Assembly (NCBI RefSeq): GCF_003946025.1
Contig: NZ_RHNR01000010.1
Coordinates: 1 to 58,394, forward strand
Direction of reading: 5' to 3'
Origin: Lacticaseibacillus songhuajiangensis
Lineage (GTDB): Bacteria; Bacillota; Bacilli; Lactobacillales; Lactobacillaceae
DNA: 58,394 bases
This document shows, in pieces, positions 7,770-16,217 of this stretch (positions are counted from its first letter, which is position 1; every line of letters begins with the position of its first letter). A program made the position numbers and the translations under genes. Below the pieces are notes generated by a model. It saw only the letters and a list, made by a program, of their open reading frames with translations. It had not been told where the DNA came from and ran no database searches.

Positions 7770-8897
7770 CTAATGTAGCGGATACCGACTAACCGCCGTC
7801 ATCACTGCCGGTGCGTCTTCACTACTCAAAATGTGCACCTGCCCGCCATCCGTGAGCACCTGACTGGCAATGGCATTCACCAAATTTTGTCGCCGCGCTG
7901 CTGGCGAACTGGTGTCGATAACCCCATCGTGCAAACGCCCGGGGATGTTTGCATTCTCTGCAATCACGAGCTGTTCAATCCCGCCTGGCAGCAAGTCCGC
8001 AATTGCGCCCAGTTCGCTGGTGGCACGACTACTACTGCGTGCCGCGTCTAAGTTGGCGAGCGCCTGCTGGTCATTGCGCAAATCAACACGCTGGCAGAGT
8101 TCAACAGCGGCTGTGCGCAGGTCGCCGCGACTGAGGCCACTGGGACTGAGGACAATCTGGTCATCGTCCAGCATCGGGTTGCGACTGAGCTGCCGGAAGG
8201 TGCCCAGCGTCGGGGCCAATCCCATGAGCACCAGTGGGCGGCCGCCGGGGTTGGAATAGTGGGTGGCAATGTAACTGTCGACCGCTTGGAAGAAGCGCTG
8301 GGTGTCGATGGCATCTTCGGCTGCCTTATCGCTGTGGCCGTGGTAACTCACCTTGCCGGGACCTTGGCTCACGGAATTCAGACTGCCGCCGCGAATTTCA
8401 CTACCCAGTGTTTCTTTGAGCGTGCGCGGGGCGTCGGCCGGCAGGTGCACCGTGCTGAGCTCGTGCCGGTCGTAGCGGTAGAGGCCAATCTGATCTTGCT
8501 GCAGCGTCAGCAAGTCGAAACTGTGCTGTTGCTGACGGTCCAGCAGCAGGGGCAAGATGTTGGCCTGCTCGCCGACTGACACGCTGGCGGGCACGGTCAG
8601 CTCGAGTGCAAATACCTGCAGCTGCTGCCCATCGCTCACCAGGCACACGCTTGCCGCCGGTTCAGCGGTGATGCGCCGTGACGGGGAAAAAGCGTCGGCG
8701 AATTGCGCTGCGTAAGCGGTCCAGTCTTGGTCTGGCCAGTCGCTGGCAAAAGTCTGCGCGGCTTCTTTGAGCAGACCCTTGAACTTGAGCTGCATTTTGC
8801 TCAGGTCGTGCGTGGTGCTCAGTGGCAAGTAGAGGGTCACGACCGGATTCGTGGTGGCGGTCGTAGGCATTGCGGTCAGTTCAGTCATTGTCATCAT
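7770..8897 (-). CDS. baeRF-like (archaeo-eukaryotic release-factor fold) protein
   Basis: 375-aa protein resembling the bacterial eRF1-like (baeRF) families, judged by the VTLYLPLSTTHDLSKMQLKF opening, the central KVSYHGHSDKAAEDA followed by RFFQAVDSYI, and PLVLMGLAPTLGTFRQLS. No GGQ peptide-release motif is seen. baeRF families are proposed to act on stalled ribosomes or stress responses. The start at 8897 is chosen because AAGGAG lies nine bases upstream; the frame continues 12 codons further but without a better site. It appears monocistronic. Confidence 0.62.
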   Translation of the reverse strand: MMTMTELTAMPTTATTNPVVTLYLPLSTTHDLSKMQLKFKGLLKEAAQTFASDWPDQDWTAYAAQFADAFSPSRRITAEPAASVCLVSDGQQLQVFALELTVPASVSVGEQANILPLLLDRQQQHSFDLLTLQQDQIGLYRYDRHELSTVHLPADAPRTLKETLGSEIRGGSLNSVSQGPGKVSYHGHSDKAAEDAIDTQRFFQAVDSYIATHYSNPGGRPLVLMGLAPTLGTFRQLSRNPMLDDDQIVLSPSGLSRGDLRTAAVELCQRVDLRNDQQALANLDAARSSSRATSELGAIADLLPGGIEQLVIAENANIPGRLHDGVIDTSSPAARRQNLVNAIASQVLTDGGQVHILSSEDAPAVMTAVSRYPLH

Positions 8898-9000
8898 GGG
8901 ATTAATCTCCTTTCTTACCTTATTAACAAGCATATCAGCTTGAACATATCTAATTCAAACGATTCATTAAAAATAATGTATGCGTTTTATTTAAGATGAT

Positions 9001-9036
9001 CAAAAACACCCCAGCCATGCAAATGACTGGGGTGTT
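9001..9036 (-). terminator. Terminator of the GGDEF gene
   Basis: On the minus strand, AACACCCCAG...CTGGGGTGTT followed by TTTTTG, 15 bp after the GGDEF stop. Confidence 0.8.
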
Positions 9037-9050
9037 GATACGATTTCGGT

Positions 9051-10235
9051 TCAAGATAAAGTAGGCACAACGTCGCGCTCATAGACCCGCCCCGCCGCAC
9101 AGACGCGGTTTCGCCCGGCTTGTTTGGCGAGGTAAAGGTTCTGGTCGGCCACCGCATACACACCAAACAGCTTCTTGCGCACGTCTCCGGCGGCGGCACA
9201 GCCAATTGAGGCGGTCAGACGCAGGTCGGGACTGATGCTGGGGATGCGCACGGCATCCAGGCGTTGCAGGAGGGCCTCACCGAGCCGGTGCATCTCTTCG
9301 GGCGTCATTTCGTCGTCGAACAATAGGCCGAATTCTTCGCCGCCGAGCCGGTAGGCATTGCTGACACCGGGCATGTTGTGGGCAAAATTTTGCAAAACAC
9401 GCGCGACGGCCTGCAGCACAGTGTTGCCGGCTGGGTGGCCGTAAGTATCGTTAATTTGCTTAAAATGATCGAGGTCGATTTCGAGGAAGGTGTAGCGCGC
9501 GCCTGACTGGTGGAGTTGCTCGTAGCGGCGCACCGCGTCCGCGCTGAATTCGGCGTAATTGGCTAAACCGGTGAGTTCGTCATGGGTGGCGCCGTGCTTG
9601 GCAGCCGCGTAATGCCGATCCATCACGGTCATCAGGTTGCTGTATTCACCGGTCGCAACGCCGATGGTGAGTAGCGCCCCGATTTGGCGAACCCAGAACC
9701 AGAGGTCTAATTGCCGGGGCGCCATGCTGTAGACTACCACAATCCCAATGGTGCAAAAAAGCAGCATGCCCAGGTAGTACGGCGCTCGTGCCGACAGGAA
9801 GTAGCGCCGGTGCGTGACAAAATACAGCAGCAGACCGACAAAAAGGAAGTACCCAATGACGCCGATGGGACTGCTAGTAATGCGATACCCGAAATAATAG
9901 TAGGCCATGATCAGTGCCCACACACCGGCCTGGATGAGGTTACCCGCATAGAGCGCCATTACGTACACCGCAATTAGAATCATGTTCAGAAAGGTCCAGT
10001 GAGCGCCGTAGCCAGTCATCTGCGGATCCAGTTGAAAGTGAAAGCGAAAAGCCAGAAACAAGAACAGCACGTAAGCAACGCCGGTGACTTGAATGAGCAG
10101 CTCCTTGTGGCGCACCAAAAAAGGGCTCGAGGTACGGTCGTTAATTTGGTATAAGACCGAGGTCGCGCCGAAGCTGATGATGATGTTCATAACGAGCGCA
10201 AGCAGGAATGACTGAAGAATCATCAAGTTTGACAT
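9051..10235 (-). CDS. Membrane-anchored GGDEF diguanylate cyclase
   Basis: 394 aa. The N-terminal half carries several membrane segments (about residues 5-200). The C-terminal half is a GGDEF domain with DELTGLANYAEF, LEIDLDHFKQINDTYGHPAGN and the active-site motif RLGGEEFGLLF, consistent with making cyclic di-GMP. No RxxD inhibitory site is found at the usual distance before GGEEF, so product feedback may be absent. AGGGGG precedes the start. There is no EAL-domain gene in the window to degrade the product. Confidence 0.88.
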   Translation of the reverse strand: MSNLMILQSFLLALVMNIIISFGATSVLYQINDRTSSPFLVRHKELLIQVTGVAYVLFLFLAFRFHFQLDPQMTGYGAHWTFLNMILIAVYVMALYAGNLIQAGVWALIMAYYYFGYRITSSPIGVIGYFLFVGLLLYFVTHRRYFLSARAPYYLGMLLFCTIGIVVVYSMAPRQLDLWFWVRQIGALLTIGVATGEYSNLMTVMDRHYAAAKHGATHDELTGLANYAEFSADAVRRYEQLHQSGARYTFLEIDLDHFKQINDTYGHPAGNTVLQAVARVLQNFAHNMPGVSNAYRLGGEEFGLLFDDEMTPEEMHRLGEALLQRLDAVRIPSISPDLRLTASIGCAAAGDVRKKLFGVYAVADQNLYLAKQAGRNRVCAAGRVYERDVVPTLS

Positions 10236-10313
10236 ATGCAGTTCCCCCTAAAACTGATTCTAGCGCTTTTGGGCGGGGATAGCGACAGCTGCTGCCGCAT
10301 GTTTTGTGGCGTT

Positions 10314-10346
10314 AAAAAAAGTGCAAGCTCAGAGTTGAGCTTGCAC
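10314..10346 (-). terminator. Terminator of fetAB
   Basis: GTGCAAGCTC-AACTCT-GAGCTTGCAC followed by seven T on the minus strand. Confidence 0.85.
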
Positions 10347-10363
10347 CTTAATTTTGTACATAT

Positions 10364-11125
10364 TTACCTTACCAGTTGCATATCGTTGTTGTAGAACTGC
10401 GGGTACGCCAGGTAGCAGGCAATGACGCTCCCAATACTGGTAGCAGCGAGCAGCATGAAGGTGACCATGATCTGGTACATGATGGCCTTGGACGGGTTAA
10501 CGCCGGCAAAAATCAGTCCGGACATCATCCCTGGCAGGCTCACAATCCCCATCGTTTTGGCTGAATCAATCGTTGGGGCCATTCCCGTGCGGATTGCCGC
10601 ACGCACGATGTGGGCGGAGGCTTGCTTCAGCGAGGCACCGAGGGCGAGACGTTCGAGGACGCCCTGGCGTTGGTCGTGGAAGCCGGCGTTCATGTTGCGG
10701 TAGGCTAGGCCAATGGCAACCATGACGTTCGAGGCGATCATCCCCGAAATCGGTACGATCTGGCTCGGCGTGAACTTCACCGCGCGGGCGAGAACCAGCA
10801 GCAGGATGGTCACCAGGGTGCCGACCGAAATCGCCAGTAAGCTAATGGCGTAAGCGTGCGGGATACCCGCCGCGCGCTTGTAGGCGTTGTAGGCGGCATT
10901 CAGGATGATGATGGCGACCATGAGGCCGGTGAGCCACACACGGTCGACCTTGATGATGTAGGTGAGCACGTAGCCGACCACGGTTAACTGGATGACAGCG
11001 CGGATGACCCCGACAATCATGTCGCGTTCGAGCCCAATTTTTTCATGCAGGTTGATGCCCAGCGCGATGACCACCAGGATCACCGCGAAGGCGAGCGCGG
11101 TCGGACTAACAATGAGGTTATTCAT
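10364..11125 (-). CDS. fetB: FetB-type iron export ABC permease (UPF0014)
   Basis: 253-aa polytopic membrane protein of the FetB/YbbM family. Family hallmarks include AVIQLTVVGYVLTYI, ISGMIASNVMVAIGLAYRNM and SLPGMMSGLIFAG. In E. coli FetAB exports iron and protects against oxidative stress. It overlaps fetA by 8 bp and is followed by a strong terminator, so the two form an operon. The function in this organism is by homology. Confidence 0.85.
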   Translation of the reverse strand: MNNLIVSPTALAFAVILVVIALGINLHEKIGLERDMIVGVIRAVIQLTVVGYVLTYIIKVDRVWLTGLMVAIIILNAAYNAYKRAAGIPHAYAISLLAISVGTLVTILLLVLARAVKFTPSQIVPISGMIASNVMVAIGLAYRNMNAGFHDQRQGVLERLALGASLKQASAHIVRAAIRTGMAPTIDSAKTMGIVSLPGMMSGLIFAGVNPSKAIMYQIMVTFMLLAATSIGSVIACYLAYPQFYNNDMQLVR

Positions 11126-11768
11126 GATTGGCCACCAACTTTCCTTCTTTAATGGTGAGCAGCTTGCTAGCGGCGGCGATTTCCGTCTCGTCGTGGGTGA
11201 CGGCCAGAATGGTCATGCCCGCCTGGTGGTGGCGCTCAATCAGGGCGTGCACCGTGGCCTTCGTTTCGGCATCCAGTCCGGTTGTGACCTCATCCAACAG
11301 CAGAACCTGGGGGAGGAAAAGCAAGTTCCGAATCAAGGCCACCCGCTGTTTTTCACCACCGGATAGGGCCGTGATTTTGGCAGTCAGCATCGCATCAGGC
11401 AGTTCCACCGAATTGAGCGCGGCTAGTGCTCGCTGCTCATCGAAAGCTTGCCCGCGCAGCTCGAAGGGGAAGGCGAGGTTATCGCGCACGGTTTCGCCAA
11501 ACAAACTCGGTTGCTGGAAGCAGTAGGATACTGCTTGCCGGTATTCGGGCTTGGGCAGCGTGTTTTGCGGCTGGCCATCGTACAGGATTGTCCCAGACGT
11601 TGGTGTCAGCATGGTTGCCAGTAGCCGAAGTAGCGTGCTTTTACCTGAACCAGACGGGCCAGAAATTGTAATGTATTCGCCCGCCGTGACGGTCAGGTTA
11701 ATGTCCGTGAGAATAGGCTTGCCGTCCGCCGTAAAGCCGACGTTTGTGAGCTCAAAAATGTTCGCCAT
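11118..11768 (-). CDS. fetA: FetA-type ABC transporter ATP-binding protein
   Basis: 216-aa ABC ATPase with Walker A GPSGSGKST, Q-loop CFQQPSLF, signature LSGGEKQR and Walker B VLLLDEVTTGLD. AGGAGGAG precedes the ATG. It partners with the overlapping fetB-type permease; together they are the two-component exporter FetAB. Confidence 0.85.
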   Translation of the reverse strand: MANIFELTNVGFTADGKPILTDINLTVTAGEYITISGPSGSGKSTLLRLLATMLTPTSGTILYDGQPQNTLPKPEYRQAVSYCFQQPSLFGETVRDNLAFPFELRGQAFDEQRALAALNSVELPDAMLTAKITALSGGEKQRVALIRNLLFLPQVLLLDEVTTGLDAETKATVHALIERHHQAGMTILAVTHDETEIAAASKLLTIKEGKLVANHE

Positions 11769-11901
11769 GTGTTATCTCCTCCTCTATGCCATAGTGTAGC
11801 TGAGTCTTGACCGGAAAGCCATCCTTGCGGGTAAAAGTGGCGTGCTGATCTTGTCCGGTCCGCGGTTCGCGGGGGAAATACAAAATTCTTGCGATTTTGC
11901 G

Positions 11902-11930
11902 TTGACATCGCGGCGAATTCTCGGTATGAT
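11902..11930 (+). promoter_or_regulatory. tRNA-Leu promoter
   Basis: TTGACA, 17-bp spacer, TATGAT; the -10 ends 34 bp before the tRNA. Confidence 0.75.
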
Positions 11931-11964
11931 ATTTCTTGTGCTTGAGGCACAACATACCAGTGAT

Positions 11965-12050
11965 GCGGGTGTGGCGGAACTGGTAGACGCGCAAGATTAA
12001 GGATCTTGTGGCCAATTACGGCCGTGAAGGTTCAAGTCCTTTCACCCGCA
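11965..12050 (+). tRNA. tRNA-Leu (anticodon AAG)
   Basis: 86-nt class II tRNA. Acceptor GCGGGTG pairs with CACCCGC, and the anticodon arm is CAAGA-TTAAGGA-TCTTG, giving anticodon AAG. A long variable arm (GGCC-AATTAC-GGCC) and T-arm GAAGG-TTCAAGT-CCTTT are present. CCA is not encoded. It reads CUU and, if A34 becomes inosine, other CUN codons. Confidence 0.93.
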
Positions 12051-12057
12051 CTAACGA

Positions 12058-12084
12058 GACAGGCTGAGAAGCCTGTCTTTTTTT
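12058..12084 (+). terminator. tRNA terminator
   Basis: GACAGGCT-GAGA-AGCCTGTC followed by seven T. Confidence 0.88.
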
Positions 12085-12179
12085 GTGTTCTGGCGGTCAT
12101 TCAGCGATCGACTTGTTTCAGCACTGCAAATTGTCGTACCATCAGGTGCTCTTACTACATAACTGAAAACGTTATATCT

Positions 12180-12208
12180 TTGACAATGAAAATTTTCACT
12201 GTTAAACT
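12180..12208 (+). promoter_or_regulatory. Promoter with palindrome in the spacer
   Basis: TTGACA, 17-bp spacer, TAAACT. The spacer contains the perfect palindrome TGAAAATTTTCA (12187-12198), a possible operator. It would drive the small ORF at 12311. Confidence 0.5.
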
Positions 12209-12310
12209 CGAAGAGGATTGTTCGGGTTTAGCTTAGTAAGCAAGGCTTGGACGCGCGCCGCCATGTGCGGCGAAGAAACGAATATCGCAATAACAAAGGA
12301 AGTATTCCCC

Positions 12311-12457
12311 GTGGAATTACGTTTTAGAATGAAGAATGGCAAATTGCACTTGGATAGCACCACCGTGCAGCTGAACACCCGTGACGTGAAGAAGGAACAA
12401 GAATCTCGTCGCGGCCTGCTGATTCAGTACCGCCTGGATGTGACCAAGCGTAAGTAG
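12311..12457 (+). CDS. Small uncharacterised protein (48 aa)
   Basis: 48-aa basic, charged small protein that I do not recognise (ending RLDVTKRK). The GTG start has AAAGGAAG at eight-base spacing. The same frame also offers an ATG at 12263, without a ribosome site, which would give 64 aa. It follows a good promoter at 12180-12208 and a small hairpin around 12256-12271. No terminator separates it from the next small ORF. Confidence 0.5.
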   Translation: MELRFRMKNGKLHLDSTTVQLNTRDVKKEQESRRGLLIQYRLDVTKRK

Positions 12458-12518
12458 GTGTACAGGCAGTATCCGCTAATGGTATATTGCTGACAACAAC
12501 TTACGACGGAGGTTTCTG

Positions 12519-12614
12519 ATGATTAACGCGCAACTCAGTTGGATCAACCACAAGAACGCGATTATCTTTATTTTCGCGGCTCAGGGGCGTAGTGCGCTCA
12601 AAAATGATGATTAA
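12519..12614 (+). CDS. Leader-like small ORF (31 aa) before the MFS exporter
   Basis: 31 codons starting ATGATTAACGCG with GGAGG seven bases upstream, the best ribosome site in this stretch. The peptide MINAQLSWINHKNAIIFIFA... has a hydrophobic middle. An intrinsic terminator follows 35 bp later, and the MFS gene begins 25 bp after that with a weak site. CGCGCA and CTCAGTT within its first codons can pair with AACTGAG and TGCGCG just after its stop. The layout resembles a ribosome-mediated attenuator; it could instead be an unrelated small gene. Confidence 0.5.
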   Translation: MINAQLSWINHKNAIIFIFAAQGRSALKNDD

Positions 12615-12648
12615 CTGAGAATTGTGCGCGGCAACAGAAGCTAAACCG

Positions 12649-12676
12649 AAAGGGATGGCGCTTGCCATCCCTTTTT
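12649..12676 (+). terminator. Terminator/attenuator before the MFS gene
   Basis: AAAGGGATGGC-GCTT-GCCATCCCTTT with a TTTTT run, located between the 31-codon ORF and the exporter start. Confidence 0.8.
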
Positions 12677-12700
12677 GTGTGCGCACGGAAAGTCAAAATT

Positions 12701-13861
12701 ATGCGTAAAAATCATAACATTGGGTTGGCCTACTTATACAGTGCCACCGCTTATTTCGGCATCACCAGTCTCTGGGTCGTGTACCTCGGCCAGCGCGGTT
12801 TGCCGCTGGTCCTCATCGGATTGTGTGAAAGTATCTTCCACGTCGCCAGTTTCTGTTTTGAAGTCCCTAGCGGGGTGCTCGCCGACCGCTTCGGCTACAA
12901 ACGGGTGCTGATTGCCAGTCGGCTGGCCGCTGCCTTCAGCAGTGTACTGATGCTGCTGGGCAACTCCTTCTGGTGGTTTGCCGCCAGCTTCATTATTAGT
13001 GCCTTCAGCTACAACCTGCAGTCGGGGACGCTGGAAGCCTTCGTGTACGAATCGCTGCCACTGGCGACGCGCGAAGCCAGTTATGCACAAGCGACCGCTC
13101 GCGTCGCCAGTATCACCGAAATCACGAGCACTTTGGGCGTTGTGCTGGCCGGCGCGATGGTCCACTGGCATTTTGCCTGGACTTACTGGATTAGCGTTGG
13201 CCTTGCGCTACTGATGGGCTTCGCTTTGCTAGCAGCGGTTGACGTTGGCAAGCGGCCGCGCGAACAGCGGCAGACCGTTCGCGCCATCATCACAACTAGT
13301 CTGCAAGTGCTGCGGGCCACGCCACTGCTGGGCAAGCTAATGTTGGTCGACGCGGCGATGAGCGCGATTGCGACTGCCTACTATTATTACTTCCAGCACG
13401 TCATGACCGCGCGCCACTTCAGCGGGGCACTGGTGTCCGGGCTCATGCTGACGGGGGCGGTGGTCAACGTCGTCGCCGTGCAGCTGACGCCATTCCTGCA
13501 GCGGCGCTTTAGCAAAAGTCAGTTGGTGCGCGGTATCTGTTTTGTGATGACCGCCTGTTTGCTGCTGAGTTATGCGCACTGGTTGCCGGGGATGCTGGCA
13601 ATGTACCTGCTGATCGCGGGGATCACCGCCTTGCTTTACCCACTGTTTAACATCTACTACAACGCACTGGTGCCCAGCGGCCAGCGGGCCACGCTCCTCA
13701 GCGTTGCCAGTTTACTGTTCTCGCTCATTATGATTGCACTGTTCCCACTGATGGGCTGGATCATCACCGCCATTGGCTTCAATCTGGCCTTTGCGGGACT
13801 GGGCGTGGTGCTACTTGCGGGCATCGTCCCGACACTGCGCCGTTTGGATATCCGCGAGTAA
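12701..13861 (+). CDS. MFS transporter, probable drug exporter
   Basis: 386-aa major facilitator with about 12 hydrophobic segments. The family motif A is visible as GVLADRFGYKRVL in the loop between segments 2 and 3. The start at 12701 is preceded only by GGAAAG, a modest ribosome site. A terminator lies immediately upstream, so expression must come from readthrough or antitermination. The substrate cannot be deduced; family and leader context suggest efflux of a drug or toxic compound. Confidence 0.82.
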   Translation: MRKNHNIGLAYLYSATAYFGITSLWVVYLGQRGLPLVLIGLCESIFHVASFCFEVPSGVLADRFGYKRVLIASRLAAAFSSVLMLLGNSFWWFAASFIISAFSYNLQSGTLEAFVYESLPLATREASYAQATARVASITEITSTLGVVLAGAMVHWHFAWTYWISVGLALLMGFALLAAVDVGKRPREQRQTVRAIITTSLQVLRATPLLGKLMLVDAAMSAIATAYYYYFQHVMTARHFSGALVSGLMLTGAVVNVVAVQLTPFLQRRFSKSQLVRGICFVMTACLLLSYAHWLPGMLAMYLLIAGITALLYPLFNIYYNALVPSGQRATLLSVASLLFSLIMIALFPLMGWIITAIGFNLAFAGLGVVLLAGIVPTLRRLDIRE

Positions 13862-13971
13862 TTTTGAATGGCCAGGACACGCAAAATAACGCGGTCTTCG
13901 CGTCCACTCAGCAATTCACTAAGAAACGCTCATCAACTTTTCTGCAAATAGCCGCATTAGGTAGGCAACTG

Positions 13972-14000
13972 TTTACAGACTGCGGACACTTGAGTATACT
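13972..14000 (+). promoter_or_regulatory. Promoter of the amino-acid permease
   Basis: TTTACA, 17-bp spacer, TATACT; 30 bp before the ATG at 14031. Confidence 0.65.
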
Positions 14001-14030
14001 TTTAACATTACTTTGATAAAGGAGCTACGC

Positions 14031-15395
14031 ATGGCAAGCACAGAACCGCAGTTGGCACGCAATCTGAAGAGTAGGCATATCCAGCTCATGGCAATCGGGG
14101 GCACCATTGGGACCGGTTTGTTCCTGGGCGCGGGTGAATCCATCCATAAAGCGGGACCGGCGATCATTTTTGCCTACCTAATCACCGGAATCGTGTGCTT
14201 CCTGATTATGCGCGCGCTGGGTGAGCTCCTGATTTCGGATCTGAATCAGCGCTCGTTCGTTGATAGTATCGGCAAGTACCTCGGCAAGAACTGGGCGGTG
14301 GTCACCGGGTGGACTTATTGGGTCTGTTGGCTGAGCTTAGCGATGGCGGAGGTGACCGCCATCGGGGTCTATGTCCGCAACTGGTGGCCCGCATTGCCGC
14401 AGTGGTTGCCGGGTCTGGTGGTGCTGGTCGTCTTACTGCTGATGAACCTCATCTCGGTCGGCCTGTTCGGGGAGGCGGAGTTCTGGTTTGCGCTGATTAA
14501 GGTGGTCGCGATTATTGCGCTGATTGCCGTCGGGATTGTGCTGCTGGTCATGCACCGCGCAACACCGTACGGTCACGTGAGCGTGGCGAACCTCTGGCAA
14601 TTCGGCGGACTGTTTCCAAAAGGTGCGGGCGGCTTTCTGCTGTCCTTCCAGATGGTCGTCTTTGCCTTCACTGGTATCGAGATGGTGGGGATGACTGCCG
14701 GCGAGACCGACGATCCCGCCAAGTCGATTCCGGACGCGATTAACAAGTTGCCCGTTCGCGTGATTTTGTTCTACATTGGCGCGCTGCTGGTCATCATGTG
14801 CATTAACCCTTGGTACGTGGTCAGCCCCAGCAACAGTCCCTTCGTGCAGGTGTTCCAGCAAGTCGGCCTGCCCGGCGCCAGCGATGTGATCAACTTCGTG
14901 GTGCTGACGGCGGCGGCGTCCGCCTGCAACTCCGGTCTGTTCAGCACCGGCCGGATGCTCTTCTCGCAGACGATTACGAGTAAGAACAAGACGCTGCATG
15001 GCTTGTCTAAATTGTCGCGGACACAGGTGCCGGCGCGCGCCATCATGGTGTCGGCAGCGGTCATCGCGATTGCGGTACTCCTGAACATGTTCCTGCCGTC
15101 GTCAGTGTTCGCACTGGTTTCCAGTGTGGCGACCATCAGTTTTCTCTTCGTGTGGGTGATGATCATTCTGGCGCATCTGCGCTACCGCAAGCTGAACCCC
15201 AAGGGGAGTGCCTTCCGCGCGCCATTCTTCCCACTTGCGGACTACCTGGTATTGGCCTTCCTGGCCATGGTGGTGGTCATCATGATGTTCAGCCAATCTA
15301 CTGCCATTGCGACAATCACCGCGGTGATTTGGATTGCACTGGTGTATGGATTGCAGCGCTGGCACAGCCGGCATGAAGTGCAACATGAACAGTGA
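14031..15395 (+). CDS. APC-family amino-acid permease
   Basis: 454-aa membrane transporter of the amino acid-polyamine-organocation superfamily, amino-acid transporter (AAT) branch. The first segment carries the family signature IGGTIGTGLFLGAG, and FAFTGIEMVGMTAGE matches segment 6. About 12 membrane segments are apparent. The start is at 14031, with AAGGAG upstream. It is similar in kind to D-serine/alanine/glycine or aromatic permeases, but the substrate is not assignable. It is monocistronic, with its own promoter and terminator. Confidence 0.87.
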   Translation: MASTEPQLARNLKSRHIQLMAIGGTIGTGLFLGAGESIHKAGPAIIFAYLITGIVCFLIMRALGELLISDLNQRSFVDSIGKYLGKNWAVVTGWTYWVCWLSLAMAEVTAIGVYVRNWWPALPQWLPGLVVLVVLLLMNLISVGLFGEAEFWFALIKVVAIIALIAVGIVLLVMHRATPYGHVSVANLWQFGGLFPKGAGGFLLSFQMVVFAFTGIEMVGMTAGETDDPAKSIPDAINKLPVRVILFYIGALLVIMCINPWYVVSPSNSPFVQVFQQVGLPGASDVINFVVLTAAASACNSGLFSTGRMLFSQTITSKNKTLHGLSKLSRTQVPARAIMVSAAVIAIAVLLNMFLPSSVFALVSSVATISFLFVWVMIILAHLRYRKLNPKGSAFRAPFFPLADYLVLAFLAMVVVIMMFSQSTAIATITAVIWIALVYGLQRWHSRHEVQHEQ

Positions 15396-15400
15396 GAAGT

Positions 15401-15437
15401 AAAAAGCTCTCGTCATGATTGTGACGAGAGCTTTTTT
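15401..15437 (+). terminator. Intrinsic terminator
   Basis: AAAGCTCTCGTCA-TGATTG-TGACGAGAGCTTT with a T run. Confidence 0.85.
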
Positions 15438-15507
15438 GTCCACAAATTATGGTGCATCAGGCTGCTGATGGTAGTATTATGGTAGTGAATTCAAGGAGGA
15501 ATGAGCC

Positions 15508-15780
15508 ATGACCGCAGACACAAAGAAACGTGTGCAAATAAAAATTGATCGCCAACTAAGCGATGACGCAAACGAATTGTTTGACCGCTTGGGCCTCACG
15601 CCGACTACGGTAATTACCGCTTTGTACAAACGGGCTGTCGCTGAAGGTGAAATTCCATTCCGGTTGGGTCTGACTGAGCGTGAAAAAAATGAAATGAGTT
15701 TGGCTAAAACGGTTTACGAATCGGATGCGCCCACACTCACAGATCCTGAAGAAATTCGTAAGTACTTAGATGAGGAATAG
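15508..15780 (+). CDS. RelB/DinJ-family antitoxin
   Basis: 90-aa antitoxin with an N-terminal ribbon-helix-helix region (KKRVQIKIDRQLSDDANELF), then LGLTPTTVITALYKRAVAEGEIPF, characteristic of RelB/DinJ. The acidic C-terminus ends EEIRKYLDEE. AAGGAGG lies upstream of the ATG. Its last codons supply the ribosome site (GAGGAA) for the toxin gene that follows at once. Confidence 0.85.
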   Translation: MTADTKKRVQIKIDRQLSDDANELFDRLGLTPTTVITALYKRAVAEGEIPFRLGLTEREKNEMSLAKTVYESDAPTLTDPEEIRKYLDEE

Positions 15781-15782
15781 TG

Positions 15783-16151
15783 ATGATTAAGCCGCAGAAT
15801 GGCAGTATTTATTTAGCTTTCGTCAAATTCAAGGATCAAAACCAAGGCAAAGCACGCCCAGTGTTGATATTCAAGATGAGCGGGCGACCGTCAATTGCGC
15901 TGAAATTGACTTCCAAATTTGCTAACAAACCAGATTACTTGAAGCGGGTATTTTACCGAATTACCGATTGGCGAGCGGCGGGTCTTGATCAACCTACTTG
16001 GGTGGATACTGCCTTCAAAATTGATACGCGAGCGCTCACTGTGACTAAACTAGTCGGGAAACTGACAAACGTGGACATTAAGGGCTTGAAGCATTTTTAT
16101 CAGACCTTAAAATCAGATGATGGGTATGTTCATGTTCATAAACCAAAGTAA
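15783..16151 (+). CDS. PemK/MazF-like toxin
   Basis: 122-aa protein with a PemK/MazF-like opening (NGSIYLAFVKFKDQNQGKARPVLIFK) and a basic character throughout; such toxins are mRNA interferases. The ATG at 15783 is two bases after the antitoxin stop; a GTG at 15780 is also possible. The pairing is unusual, because a RelB/DinJ antitoxin normally accompanies a RelE/YafQ toxin rather than a PemK-like one. Family membership is moderately certain. Confidence 0.72.
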   Translation: MIKPQNGSIYLAFVKFKDQNQGKARPVLIFKMSGRPSIALKLTSKFANKPDYLKRVFYRITDWRAAGLDQPTWVDTAFKIDTRALTVTKLVGKLTNVDIKGLKHFYQTLKSDDGYVHVHKPK

Positions 16152-16154
16152 AAC

Positions 16155-16184
16155 AAAAAGAACGAAGAAACTCGTTCTTTTTTT
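16155..16184 (+). terminator. Intrinsic terminator
   Basis: AAAAAGAACGA-AGAAAC-TCGTTCTTTTTTT, after the toxin; its A run also serves the minus strand. Confidence 0.8.
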
Positions 16185-16217
16185 GTTTGCTTATTGAGTA
16201 ATGTGTAGTGAGTGCGA

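Noticed and set aside
11965..12050. tRNA-Leu with anticodon TAA
   Set aside because: Aligning the 7-nt loop TTAAGGA between five-pair stems puts AAG at positions 34-36.
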